Below are positions 35,640-48,374 of a stretch of DNA of 64,000 bases, in pieces. Positions within the stretch are counted from its first letter, which is position 1. The number at the start of each line of letters is the position of its first letter. The translations under genes were made by a program, and so were the position numbers. The notes under the pieces are model-generated. The model had not been told where the DNA came from and did not search any database. It saw nothing but the letters and a program-made list of their open reading frames with translations. The stretch is from Neoceratodus forsteri (Eukaryota; Chordata; Ceratodontiformes; Ceratodontidae). Location of the stretch: the NCBI GenBank assembly GCA_016271365.2, contig CM057454.1, positions 459,573,501 to 459,637,500 on the forward strand, written 5' to 3'.

Positions 35640-36390
35640 CTAAAAGAGTAAAAATCCTCCTTCTGCTGGTGATACCCCTCCCTACACATCCCATATTGCA
35701 CAGGTCCTACCAGCTGCCTTGGCTCACTGTCATCAAATATGATTACTCCCAGGTCCCTCTCTTGTTTGGTGACTGTCAATACCTCTTTTCCCATTTTGTA
35801 CTCTGCCCTGGGTTTCTGTGCCCTAAGTGTGATTGTGCACTTTTTTGCATTGAAACCCAGCTGCCATGCCCTTGACCACTCCTCTAGTTTTCTAATGTCT
35901 CTGCTCACCTTTCTACCCCTCTGCAATGTCCACCCTATTGCAGATTTTGGTGTCATCTACAAAGAGGCAGACCTTCCTTCCAGCTCAACTGCAGTGTCAC
36001 TTATAAAAACAATAAAGAGGACCAGTCCAGTTCTGAGCCCTGAGGCACCCCACTGGTCACCTTCCCTTCCCAGAGTGAACTCAGTTTACCGTCACCTTCT
36101 GCTGTCTATCCCTTAACCAGTTTCTTACCTAGTTTTACCTTTGGACCCACCCTAAGCTGCCCAGTTTCCTTATGAGTCTGCTATGTGGAGCTGTGTCAAA
36201 GCCTCACTGAAATCTAAGTATGCCATGTCCAGCACCCCACCCAATCTATTTCCTGGCCACCCAGTCAAAAAAATACATCTGATTTGTCTGACATGACCAC
36301 CCCTGTGAATCTGTGCTGCCTTGGATCTTGTAAACCACTGAATTCAAGATACTCCACAATCCTTTCCTTTAGCAGATCATTCCTGAAGAG
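35640..36390 (-). mobile_element. CR1 LINE internal RT fragment
   Basis: Minus strand: motif A region near 36210-36180 (GFDTAPHSRLIRKL), LFVDDTKICNRVD near 35975-35935 (active site), then KLEEWSRAWQLGFNAKKCT (35885-35830) and KQERDLGVIIFDD (35775-35735). The copy lacks the CR1 3' terminus and stops near 35640. Confidence 0.85.
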
Positions 36391-36484
36391 ACCTATAATC
36401 GTAATCGTTTATTCTCTTTTTCTATTTTTAGCATGCATTTAATATTATCTTTTGTGATTTCAGCCCACATACTGATTCTTTTTT

Positions 36485-37736
36485 TTTATTGAAATCTTTG
36501 ATAATACCAGTGAGCAGATGCTCATTAATTGATTCCAAGGCAGTTGACAAGTACAGAGTGATACATAAACATTCAGATACAGAGTGGTTCAGTGGCAAAT
36601 ATATAAATACATGTTATGGTACAACAATGCAGATAAAGTACATGGTTACACTATACTAAGTCATTGTACAATGTATGCCCGCATGAAGGACAGACAAAAA
36701 TCAGTAGAGTAGACAGAGAGAGGAGAAGGGGAAGAAGATGGAGAGAATGGTAAGAGGAAGGGGTGGGTGGGGTAGGAGGTGGAAGGGTAGGGAAGAGAGG
36801 TGGGGTGAGGTATGGCAGGCAGTGCAAAGTCAGGGCTACCCAGCAGAACAGTAACAGGATTAAGAAGTGCTAGTAGGTAGTACAGTCTATGGCAATGGGA
36901 TTACTGATTTGAGGCGGGATTTAGTGGGGGCAGGCACAGATACCACAGCGAGGAAGGTGTTGGCGCAGTTTGTGTTTAAAAGAGCAAGTAGTTGTTGCAT
37001 CACAGATGTCCTGAGGTAGCACATTTGTCCAGAGGGGGGCCCAGTATGAAAATCTCACTGAGCCAAGGTAGTGTGGCACCTGGCTCATAGAATACCTGAG
37101 ATGCTGTGTTCTGGTTTGCTTTGTGTCCAGGGAGGGGTCAGTAGGTTCCGACTACCTGGTGGTAGAAGGTTTAAGGAGGCTTTGTGATGAGGAGGCAGGT
37201 TTCATATCTGATTCTTCCACTGAGCTGTAGACTAGTCAGCCATGGTATAGAGATCACAGGTGTGTGTGAGTCTAGCAGCACCTGTGAGGGGCAACGCACC
37301 TTATTCAGTGCAGTTGAGATGAGATGGAGGTTGTGTCTGTTGCAGATCCGTAGATCACCAAGCCATAATCGATGAGTGAGATGACTGAGCTATTGAATGG
37401 CAGTGCTCAGGGCTTCGTGTGTGAGACAGTGCCTGCGTCAATACTGGATCCTGATTCTGGTATTGATGGCCCTTGCAGTAATGTCAATGTGCCCGCATAC
37501 GATACAGTGGAATTGATAGTAATGCCTAGGCAATTGAAATGCTGAACAAGTTCGAGAGTGGCACCTCAACATTCATTATTGCAAGGGCAAGACTCTGTGT
37601 TTGCTTTGTGGGGTGGAGAACATCATGGTCTTGGACTTTTATATTTCAAGACCAGTCTATGGTACTTAAACAACTGTTTGTGGATGCAAAGCCACTTTGT
37701 AGATCTGCCTCAGATGTTCAGGGTATTGGCTGCTGG
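36485..37736 (-). mobile_element. L2-like LINE, 3' half (split by L1-like)
   Basis: Minus strand: HFNCLGITINSTVSYA (near 37545-37500) and VISLIDYGLVIYGSA (near 37390-37345), the conserved C-terminal blocks of this LINE group. The 3' end lies near 36480-36500 with an A-rich tail (the + strand shows nine T). The 5' half continues at 44359-47600 after the L1-like insertion. It is similar to, but clearly diverged from, the copy at 28950-33726. Confidence 0.82.
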
Positions 37737-38379
37737 TTTTTTTTTTTTGCAAAAATAATTTTATTAGGACACACTTCATTCATAAATAACAGCAGAAAAA
37801 ATTATCTGGTTACAAATAACAGGTAACAAATAACAAATCAGGAAATGATATAATATGGGAGTATTCTGTAGTCACCATACTGTAGTTACCTTTAAAAGTG
37901 GAATGATATCCTAATACCATATGAGCAATTATTCAGGTTGATTTACTAAAATCTTCTTCTTGACCAGTCTTCACACTTTTTATTGTATTATTTCCAAACT
38001 AAGTCATAATCAATGAAATAATCATTATTATACAAGGCATTTAAGAAAAGTTGTTTCCACTCTATCACTGGAAATCTGGAGCGAATCTCTGTCGACTTCC
38101 AATATTTTAAAATGAGTCTTTTAATAGCTATTGTATTAGCTTTAAGGATAAGTCTAAAATCTTTATAAACCCTTAAAGGGCTATACATTTCCAAGATCAT
38201 ATTCAAACCAGTGTCCCAGTTGTCCATTTGAAAACCAGTTTTCCTTAAAAGTGTGAAAGACTGGTCCCACCATCCTTTACTACGTTACATTGCCAAAATG
38301 TATGTATATAATCTGCATCCAATTAAATACATGACCAGCATTGACTTGTGTTACTTAATTTCATCTTATTTAACCTGAA

Positions 38380-41300
38380 TGGAGTATAAAAGCTCTAAAT
38401 ATCCCTTGTTAACTTATAACTATGGATTTGGGTCAATGTCATAAGCCATTGTTGCTCTGATATAGCCTGTTGTATCTCTTTCTCCCATTGTAACATAGTA
38501 TTCTTATGTGTCTTAAGTGCATTTGGATAAAATTTAGAACATATCCAGGGTATACCTTTACACCTTTTAATAGAATCATGATATGTTTTAAGTTCTTGTT
38601 CTATAAGGTAATTATTAGGAACTCGCTCCCATCTTTGATAGTCTTTTGTATATACTGTAGAACTGATTTGATTAAAAATAAAAAATCGAATCCTGTAATT
38701 GAAATTTATGTTGAAAAGAATCCCAAAATAGCTTTTCCCACATGCAAACATGTCTTCCCATTTAAGTAATACCTTTTGAATCCATTGTGTACTATGTAAC
38801 ATTTTCCTTGTAAAGTATATTTGGGGTTCCTCAAATGCTGTTTAATGGAAAATCAGTGACTTACCAATTAGAGCTTTTAGAAACATCTGTAGAATCCGAA
38901 CACAGATTCTTAATAATATTGTTCTTAGATTTTTTCCTACGAAAGTGAAATAGGACATTTCTTACATTTATTTGTTATTTGAAATGTAATTGCATAACCT
39001 GATTTTCCCATTGTAAATCCATATCTTTAAATGCCAATTAACTATTAGTTTAGCAATAAAAGAATAATAGCATATTTGAGTGTCTGGACATGCTAAGCTG
39101 CCCTTTTCCTTAGGCAAATGTAAACACACACATTAAGCACAGGGCTTAATATTAGCTGTCGCCCTTTATGAGCACTTAGAACCTGCATATACTAATTATT
39201 TGCACTGTCTGGCAGTGCCATGTTAGCCTGTCAGTCACAGATTAGTCAGTCTGGGGCTTGTCCTCATGAAGAGAACATCTGCTGTACAGCAAATAAACCT
39301 GCCTTATTCTTCATTTTATATGTCCAACTAGTTATCCGCGGTCCAGATGGGGTCCTCTGCCAGCAGCACCTGCAGCAACTGAAGGGTCTGGCAGGCGACA
39401 GAAGGCAAGGGTCTTTAGTGGTGGACCATACAAAAAAATGCCACACAAACATAATTTAGCCATGAAATATGAGGCTTCTTATTATTCCATATAAAGTTAC
39501 TAAATAACATGTTAATTGTTTTAAACCATTGAGCTGGTATCAGGATATACTATGGATTGTAGTTCATATGAAGGGGTAGGGATAACTGCCATTTTATTAA
39601 TTGTATTTTCCCCATATTGATAAATGCATCTTACTCCAGTTTGTAGTTGAGTTTTACTGTACTATATAAGGGTTCAAAATTCCTATAATACCAATCATGA
39701 GGTTCATTTGAGATAATAATTCCTAAATAAGTCATCCCCTTGGTTGTACTTTAGCTTTTATTATATTTTGAAAATCAACTAATTGAAGGATATTAAAAGT
39801 TATCATTTCCAACTTAGTTTTGTTTATTTTATAGCCTGATATCATGAGAAAACTCAATTACCCTCATAAGTTCTGTCAAAGCTTTGTACTAGAATTCTGT
39901 ACCAAAATTAACAAATCATCTGCATATGCATTATATTTTATTTCTAAAGACGCTATTTTAATACTGGAAATACAATGATTAGCCTGTATTTCTTTTAATA
40001 GTAGTTCTAAACCTATTATAAATAAAGATGGAGACAATGGGCAGCCTTGTCTTACCCTCAAAACAAGTTAAATGATTTTGAAAGATGACAATTAATTTTC
40101 AATTGGGCATAAGGTTTTTATAAATTGTCTATACATATTATAAATAATGGAGGAAGTTAAAATTCCCATTGCTTGGAATAGTAAGTCCACTTCATCATGT
40201 CAAAAGCTTTGGTAGCATCCAAAGCCAGTAGCAAAGCTTGAGTAGCTGAATCCAAAAGATATTCTGTTATAAACTTAGTTTAATAAGACAAGATTGAATA
40301 TACTATCTGGAACAAATCCAGACTGATTTATATAGAATAATGGAACCCAAGATATTTAAAAGCCTATTATTCAAATTTGTTGTATAAATCTTATAATCTG
40401 TATTTAATATCGCTATTGGTCTATAGTTCTTTTTTTTTTTTTATAAACCTTTACCATGTTTGGGTATTAAAGATATTAATGCCTGATTAAAAGAATCTGG
40501 AAGACTGTTTTGTATTTGAATTTGGTTGAAAGAAGTTTAAACCAAGGATTTATTATTAGACAAAAGTAACATAAGTTCTAAAGTATAACCATCTGGGCCT
40601 GGACATTTGCCCTTTTTCATAGTTCCAAGTACCTCCATTATTTCTATATCAGATATTGGTGCTGTTGAGCCTCCCATTCTTCTTCCCAATTTTCATTTGA
40701 CAATATTTCCCATAGTGCCATTTCTGCCACAGTGAGATTACACTCCAATCTGTATAGATTTGTATAATAATCAGAAAATTCTCTTCTAGTTCTTCCTGAG
40801 ACAGACACTTATTACCACTCAATTTTGTAATTAAAGTAATATCTAACTTAGTTTATTTTTCTTGTATTATTTTAGCTACTGTCTGCCTAATTTGTTCATT
40901 ATACTATTTCCAAGTTTTATTCTTTTTATCTCATAGAAATTTGGTTAGATATATTTCAGTTGAATCAATAAACTTTCTCAAGCTCAGCCATTCTTCTGTC
41001 TTATCCAAATTCCCATTCTTAACTTCTAATTCTAAAATCTTAAGTTTATCTTGCACTTCTCTTTGATTTTATATTCTAATTTTGTTTTCCATAGGCTACT
41101 GAAATGAGACTACCCTGAATTGTAGCTTTCAGTGCATTCCAGCTTTGTATGATGTTAAGGCTGTTATGTTATTATCTGAAAAAAATCTGTGATGGCCTTC
41201 CTATCTGTTTTTGAATCGAAGAATCCAACAACAGATAGTTATTTAGTCTCCATATATTAGATTTCTGCACATGACCATCAAAACCCATATCAATTGAGAC

Positions 41301-41990
41301 TATATTATGATCTGACAAGAGCATAGGATATATATTTGCCTCTATTAGATAAAACACCAGTAATTCTTTAGAAACAAAAATATAATCAAGGCGTGAGTAC
41401 ATTTTGTTTCTTGCTGAAAAAAAGTATAATCTCTGGTGTCTGGATTAAATTCCTCCATATATCTACTAAATTGACTGAGTCTAAGAAAGAGCAGCCAATT
41501 GTTTGGCTTTATATCTGTCCCAGGAAGAGAAGAGAGATGATTCATCCCATGGATTTTTGGCTGGCAATTTAAATCACCTCCCACTATTATATTGAAACAA
41601 TCTAACTCATGAATAACTTTATCGATTTCAGCCAAAAATGATTAAAACCTGCAAATGGTGCATAGACAGAACAAAATGTCAACATTTCACCTTCAAATTT
41701 TACCTTGATAGCCACTATACGTCCCTGTAGATCTGATGTAGATTCTACCACTGCCTTTGAAATGTTTTACTATCAATATCAATACACCAGCACCATTCTT
41801 CCTTGGACCTAGTGAATAATAAATTTCCCAAACCATTTTTTTAACCTATCTAATGCTTTCTGAGTTGAGGAATACCTCCTGGAATAATGTTACATCCAAT
41901 TTTCAATTTCTTGATCCTTGCCTATATACAATACCTTTTGATGGGAGAATTAAATCCATTAATATTCCAGGTTACTATTTTATACAATAG
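38380..41990 (-). pseudogene. L1-like ORF2 (endonuclease + RT)
   Basis: Minus strand. Endonuclease blocks: IIVGGDLNCQPKIHGM (41590-41545) and YSRLDYIFVSKELL (41400-41355), then LSDHNIVSIDM (41320-41285) with the catalytic Asp-His. RT blocks: VRQGCPLSPSLFIIGLELLL (40056-39995, motif B) and YNAYADDLLILVQNSS (39935-39885, motif C with YADD intact). The C-terminal region 38802-38395 is a 135-codon frame rich in aromatic and basic residues, as in L1 C-termini. Long gaps between blocks are degraded by stops and shifts. Confidence 0.85.
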
Positions 41991-42179
41991 ATATCATCTT
42001 AGTTGACCATAAACCCCTACATCTCCTCATTCCAGAAAGCACCTTGTATGTTTAATAAATCAGTCCTGATACATAGACTTACAATTTTTAACCAAGCTGT
42101 ATCCACACTATATAACCAAGAGTGTGCCCTATCAACCCTATATTCCCTCCTCCCTCTTTCCACCAAAGACCTATGTCTG

Positions 42180-43500
42180 TTGAATATCCTCACCACTTAA
42201 AAAGTGCGAAAACCCAAGCCCCTCGTCCCAACACCTATGTCCAACCAATATACCTCCAAATAACTTTTACTTATTTTAATCATTATAATCTGAAAAATAC
42301 TCTGAAGTCTTATTTTAAAGTCTTGAACCGCATCTGTAAGTGTCTCATATATAAGAACTTGGTGGTTCAGAAGGACCTTAAGTTTTGCAGGATAGATAAC
42401 ATATGCCTTAACTCCTTTCTTCCAGAGATGTTGCTGTGGCCTAATAAATACTTTTCAATGGTCCCAAAGCTCTTTTGAGTAATCATTCCTTAGAGATATC
42501 TGTTGTTCCTTGAAAGTGTATTTCCCTTTTAAAGTAAGCATTCATAATCAAATCCTTGCCCTCTGAGGTCAAACATTTTAAAATTGCTAGTCTTAGACCT
42601 GAATTCCCTCATACAAGGCCCAGCCAGTGGTTTCTGTCTATAACTAGAATTTCTACAGAATCTCCCAGTATACTGGTTAGTATGTCAATAGCAATAGTTC
42701 TCAGAGATGAATCTTTTCCCATTCATGTTTAATTCTAAATATACAGATATTCTTATGGCAGGCCCTATTTTTCTGAGTCATCAAGTTTATACTGGAAAAC
42801 CTGTATTTTTCTGACAAATTTTAAGATCCTGAGATAGAGGCTGAAGAAGATCTTCAAGCTGTGATTGGCACTGTTCAAGTTCATTCATTCTTTTAGTTCC
42901 TTGTTCTTTTTTTCAGTATTGATGAGTGAGCTTTTTAGCTGGTCTATTGCCTCCACAACAGGTTGCAATTTTTCCACTGAGGTTTGAATACTCTGCACAT
43001 TGTATATTAGTTGTTTTGCTCACTCGGGGGATGTGTCTAAGAATGATGATGATTGTAATTCTTTTCTTTCCCTCCTGAAAACCTCCACAGGCTGCTGATC
43101 TGAATCAATTGGTTCTTCTTCTAATAAAACATCAGACTCCTCAGCTGTATCTGTATTAGCAGAAATAACTTGTTGAGGCTTGCTAGTAGAAGGTGCAGAC
43201 CAGCATATTTCCCAGATTTATCTTTCTTTTCTTTTGATCTTTTTGCTGGCATTTTGATAAGGGAATGCCTATTGCACTGCAGCAAGTTTTAAAAGGTAGC
43301 TGAAGCTGTTTATATAATTTTTCCTGCTTTATGGAGTCCTTTATTTTGGTCTGTTAATTGTCCCGTTATCTTTTTCAGTTTTCCTTTCCCCAACTTGGAA
43401 AATTTTGCTGAGCCTTTTTGTTTGATGTTATTTTCAAGCATTACATGTTTACTACAGCACTGTAAATTTGCACAATTCAAAGGAGAAATCAAGTCCCAGA
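42180..43500 (-). pseudogene. L1-like ORF1 (coiled coil + RNA-binding)
   Basis: Minus strand, in pieces: a basic N-terminal part (43492-43310; KGSAKFSKLGKGKLKKITG), then an acidic stretch and a heptad-like segment near 43030-42880 (QTSVEKLQPVVEAIDQLKSS). In a shifted frame ICIFRIKHEWEKIHL (about 42745-42700) recalls the RRM of L1 ORF1p, and AYVIYPAKLKV (about 42425-42390) recalls the 'YPAKL' block of its C-terminal domain. The match to L1 ORF1p is by these landmarks only. Confidence 0.7.
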
Positions 43501-44358
43501 AATAACAACTGTTGATCCAGATACTATATTAACTTTAATACAGCTGGCCTATTTAGTCAAAAGCCATGAAGTCATAAAATACACAAGCCAGACCTGGTCG
43601 AAAGTGGTGTATGGCCTCTGACCACAACTTTATTACTCAAAACTTCCAGACAGACACTTGCATCATCTTTTCAGCAGTTTTAAACCTTTTTAGAAGCTTT
43701 ACTAGTCCCTTCACACCACCAAAGACATAGAAACTTGATATTCCAGTGTTCCAAATTAGAGAACTAAATACATTTTAAGTCAAAATCTTAGTTCCGTTGT
43801 TTAAACCTTCCCATTGTATCCTGCATTCACCTCTGTTGGCAATGGTAATTGAATGAAAAGTTTAGCACTAGCTTTTTATTCTACATGTAAAGGTTCTGCT
43901 TTCTGACCCATTTAGTTTGTCAAATAATAAACTGGTTGGCTTCTTCTGCTTCTCCTGCAGGGATACCCAGGTCTATCGTGACACTGCTGCTTTCCTCATT
44001 GAACTTGCCTGCTTAGTTTTCCAAAGATGTCAGTTTTGCCTATTAGTCCCAGCATAAGGAGCAACAATAGACTGACAAACTGCATGAAGCAAAATCAGCA
44101 TACTCAACGAACTTCCACCATTCCCATCCATTTACCGGTCACTTTTTTCTAGCGTGGAAACTCTAGAAAAAATAATACAACATGGGTCCATCCAGCTGTG
44201 TCCAAATAAAATGTAAAGAGATTCTGTTTAGTTGTCCCACATTTCGTTAATGTAGCGAACATTGAGAAAGAGTTTCTTTATGTAGCAGAACCTAAAAGCG
44301 CCAGAGTGGGGGCGAGGCAAGTAATCACTTAGCTCAGGCATGCGCACATAGCCCCTGC

Positions 44359-47300
44359 CAGGGTGTTGGCTGCTGGTGAATAAGACCACATAATTTGTGC
44401 AAAGGAGCATTTGACATGAGCTAGAGGCCAGGAGGTTTTTAAGAATAAGATAACAAGCAGTCCTAATATGGATCTTTGCGATGCTCATATCTGACAGGTC
44501 TGCTTCAGAGGTCACACCCCGATCTTAACCTGCTGGTAGTGGTTGCTCAGGCAGCTAGTGAAGCAGCCCAAAGGTTTCTGAGGAGAGTCCAATGTCAGCC
44601 AGTTGTTTGAGGAGGAGCCCATAATGCGCTGTATCAAATGCCTTTGATAGGTCAATGAATGCAGCTCCTACCAGGAGGCCTTGGTTCTAATGCATGGTGG
44701 ATGCATTCCATAAATTCTAGTAAGTCTGATGATGTGTGGCCGCCCTGAACCTGTACTGTTCAGGACATAGTAGCTGATGGTGGTTGAGGTACTCCACAAG
44801 TTGATCAGTCACGATCCACTCTAGGGCCTTGGAGAGTGGAGAGAGTATCAAAATGGGTCTATAGTTATTTGCATGAATCTGATCACCACTTTATGCACCA
44901 GGATAACTGTCACAGATTTCCAGCATTGAGGGAATTGTGAGTGACAGAGCAGAGCAAGAGGTTTATAAACTGCAACGCTTTAAGAACTTCCTCAAGTGCC
45001 AGGCTAACAAATTTTAGGTCTAGGGAGTCCCCACTGCATCTTGACTTCCTAGTATCTTCTCCAGGTATTTTCTGGCATCGTCTTCGAGACTACTTTGAAT
45101 TGAAATAGTGGTTGATCATGGGAGGCAATTGTTTCCCTTGTGGGTCATTCATGGTGAGGGATTGAAGACATTAGCGGGGAGCACATTGCTTAGGTCCGTG
45201 AAAGGCATGATTCAGGAGTTGGCAATGAGAAGAGGGTCTAAGGATGGCACCCCATCGATTCTGAGCACAGCTGGAGCATTTTGGGGTCTTTCCCAGTGAT
45301 CTCATCGAGGTTGTCCCAAAAGGATTTACTGCTATGTCACAAACTGGTGAGGGCTTGTTTTTAGTAGGTGCTTTCTGCATGATGGATCACTTTTGTGCAG
45401 TCATTTCGTGCATGTTTGTACCATTGGATGTTTGCTGCTGAGCCATGTGCTCGTGCCACTTGCCACAGATGACCCTTGAGGAAAACTGCTGTAGCAGATC
45501 CAGAGTAATCCAAGGGTTGTAGTGTCCTTTGACCGGTCTTGTTTTTATCAGGGCATGCTTGTCACAGACAGCACTGAATTTGGTTATGAAGAGGTCAAGG
45601 CTACATCCACATCCTTGGCTTCATACAGGTCAGACCAATCTTGGCACTTGAGGTCTGTTTTGAGTTGCTGTAGATGGCCTTTTAGGAGGATACAGCTTGA
45701 TATATTTCTGGCAGGAGGTTTGCTGTAGTTGTTATTCCAGGTGCATGTGACAGGGAGTGGTCACTCAGAGAGTCTGGAATACACTAATATTGTCGATATG
45801 TGAAGGATGGTTAGTGAGTATCCAATCCAGCAGGGTGCTGGTGCCAGTTTTGTAATTGACTCTTGTTGGAAATTCTATCATTTGGGAGAAGCGGATGGCA
45901 GACAAGATGCCCTTGATACTGGCAGATGATGGGAGAGACAGCTGATGCTGAAGTCACCTAGAAGTATAATTTCTGAGTTGAAGCTGAGGTACTGAAATAG
46001 TCCATAAGGTTGCTGGCACCAGCTGTGGTCTGTTTAGGTGGGATGTATACTGAAAGCAGGGTGAGCACTCTATTGTGTGCACCTAGGATCAGTTTGATGG
46101 CCAGTGCTTGTAGGTTGTCACTCATGCTGGGGGCAGACCATGCCCCTGCAGATAGTCTTTGGTATATATGACACAGCCACCACCTCTTTTGAAAGGCGCA
46201 GTCTAAACAGGGTATAGCCAGGTAGTGCAATGGCTGTATCTGGTATCTTAGGGAAAGCCAGGATTCCACTACAAATAGCATATCTGGGTTATGTTGAGAT
46301 ACCCACAACTTCAGGTTGTCCATCTTGGGAAGAATGCTACAGATATTTATTGAGGCCAACTTAAGTCCAGCTGATTTTTGTGGCTGTGAACTTGGCCCAT
46401 GGGGAGGACCTGGGTTCAGGTATATATTGCTCAATAGTAGCAGCAGAAGAACCAGTCAAGTGAGATGATCCAGAGGCAGTTTGTTAGTTTGGAATCATGA
46501 TCTATTGCTCAGTGGTATTGATACTGTGGATCCAAAGTGATTAACATATCTGTGGAGGAAAGGAACTAGAGGAGGGTCCATGACTTGGTGTGATCACTCC
46601 CAGAGTGTGAAGGATTTTTGCTGACTATAGCTGATCTCCATGTGATAGGGTGAGGTCACAGACCCATAGGCATTAGCACTTCCCTCAAGTGGTAGAAATG
46701 TCCATTTTGGTTGGATGCAATACGTGTGTCCCAGGAGGCAAATATGATAGAGTAGGATGATGCCCTGTATGATCCTGATGGCTGGGGCAGTTGTTGGGTA
46801 CTTGCATGGTTAGGTAATGCAATTAGTAGGGGTAAGGCACGGTTACTGCTCAGATTAATAGGGTTGTTAAAAGAGATTATGGGTCTAGGCTGCCGATACA
46901 AGAAGGGCAGGATATTTATGAATGGATCCAGTTATCAGAACAGTAGATGAGGTAGTAATGTGCCCCTTGTGGCAGCATATAGGATATAGATGGGAGATCA
47001 GACACTTAGTAAATTACAGGGAAAGGCACATGACCCCTGAACACTATATAAGAAAGTGTCCAGATAGGGTGGGTGGGAGCTGGTATACAGCGCCCGCAGG
47101 AAGAAGTGAAGCATGGAGTTCTGCAGAGGGAGCCAAATCAGGCTTCCCGAGGGCTTGTAGGTGGCAGAGGTGTAGTTCGACGGCATTGAAAAGCACCTGG
47201 TTTGGCTTTGCTGGGCTTGGCCTGTAGATCCTGTGGGGAGAGCTGAATCAAGACTTCCCCATGGCCGGTGGCATGAGTGGAGAGAGCCACTCTGCTGGAG

Positions 47301-47600
47301 CACCCAAATGGGCTGGATGTTTCTGGGAGGAAGAGAGGAGAAGATTAAGTAGAGGAGCTTAGGAGGCTGAGCAGCTGGGCGTGGGCTGGTGGTAGACAGC
47401 CAGCAGAGGTCAGCAAACAATAGGGAGTTTAGGTAAACTAGAGTGAGAGCCAGAAGACAAGAGCAGGGAGGAGTTGGGAAAGGGCTGGGTTTCAGGCAGC
47501 ACTGCTTTCTCCTAGGCTGAAGCCTGGCAGTTTGCAGAGGTCTGAGCAAGGAGCGTTAGAGGCTGGGGGGGGAGTTAAGCAGAAGTTAGAATTCAAAGAT
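44359..47600 (-). mobile_element. L2-like LINE, 5' half with endonuclease and RT
   Basis: Minus strand. At 44430-44380 the RT active site reads CTNYVVLFTSS (YADD mutated), directly abutting the L1 insertion. The longest frame (46434-45958, 158 codons) is the endonuclease start: LKLASINICSILPKMDNL, then HNPDMLFVVESWL with the catalytic Glu block, then LTLLSVYIPPK. A proline/serine-rich frame (47549-46998) would be 5' UTR or ORF1-like sequence; I see no domain in it. The 5' boundary near 47600 is approximate. Confidence 0.82.
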
Positions 47601-47919
47601 AGGATTTCTGGAGAGAATAGACATTTAGCACATTGTTTATTGTTTTTAAAGCATGCTATGATAAAAGTGTTTTCAAAACCATTACACATTATTTAGTTTA
47701 TAAACTACAAAGTATCAACAAAGCACAGTAATATATACACTACGCTAACATCTGATTTTTTCATGATTTTTTAGACTGTGGATACCCAGGATAAGAATCC
47801 AAGATGTCTCGGTCAAGAATACTGATGACAAGAAGAGTGAGGGAGTAGCAGAGCCCTCTCATCTTCAGCCACCAGTGCCATTTTGAATATGGATCTACAT
47901 GGGCTCGCTTTGGAAATGG

Positions 47920-48363
47920 AGACGACAGTTTCAAATTGATACAGCCAGAGGGATAAAGGCTACAACTATCAGATGAGGAGTGAGCTAAAGAGACTTAAAA
48001 CATTTTGTTCTCTTGACCCCATTTCTGTTTATTCACCCCAAGAGATGGCTAATGCTGGTTTCTACCACACTGGTCTGCAGTCCAGTTACAGTGCTACTGC
48101 TGTGGGTTGGCTCTCTGCACAAAGAGCTGCAAAGTTCACCATATGCAGACCATCTGAAATTCCAGCCTGAGTGCCCATTTATTCAAGGGAAAGATGCAGG
48201 TAACATTTCACAGTATGATGTGCGAGTTCAGATGCCAGACAGCATTCCATCTGAGGAAATGGACAAATGCAAAAGAGGAGGCAAGACTGGAATCCTTTCT
48301 AAACTGGCCCTTCTATGCCAAACAGAGCCTGCTCTACTTGCTGCTGCAGGGTTCTTCTTACAG
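47920..48363 (+). CDS. NAIP: NAIP-like exon: BIR1 and start of BIR2 (frameshifted)
   Basis: This is host-gene sequence: a cytosolic NLR-family inflammasome receptor with three N-terminal BIR zinc domains, if the NAIP assignment holds. From about 47948 the + strand reads KGYNYQMRSELKRLKTF, then SPQEMANAGFYHTG. In the next frame come QCYCCGLAL (two Zn ligands), then DHLKFQPEC (His and Cys ligands; H-x6-C) and KDAGNISQYDVRVQ. A shifted frame gives KEEARLESFLNWPFYA, and a final one TEPALLAAAGFF. These align in order with NAIP BIR1, its linker and the first third of BIR2. The exon ends TTACAG with donor GTCAGT at 48364. The 5' boundary is not fixed; an acceptor-like TTTTTTAG at 47767-47774 is possible. 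About five single-base frame breaks occur, mostly in short A, C or T runs: either a pseudogene or assembly indels. Confidence 0.75.
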
Positions 48364-48374
48364 GTCAGTATATG

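Larger units (their letters stand above)
37737..44358 (-). mobile_element. L1-like LINE, full length with TSD
   Basis: A 6622-bp minus-strand LINE has a 12-base poly(A) (T run 37737-37748) and a 5' end at 44358. The flanks repeat CAGGGT(A/G)TTGGCTGCTGG (37719-37736 and 44359-44376). It has a 5' UTR, ORF1, ORF2 and 3' UTR and interrupts an L2-like LINE in the same orientation. Frames are broken, so it is inactive, but the structure is complete. Confidence 0.88.

Noticed and set aside
44228..44515. 95-codon minus-strand frame considered as one protein
   Set aside because: It runs across the L2/L1 insertion junction: the left part is L1-like 5' sequence, the right part is L2-like RT.
46998..47549. 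183-codon minus-strand frame, the longest in the window
   Set aside because: Proline/serine-rich, no domain, located in the 5' region of the L2-like LINE; probably a chance frame or UTR rather than a host gene.
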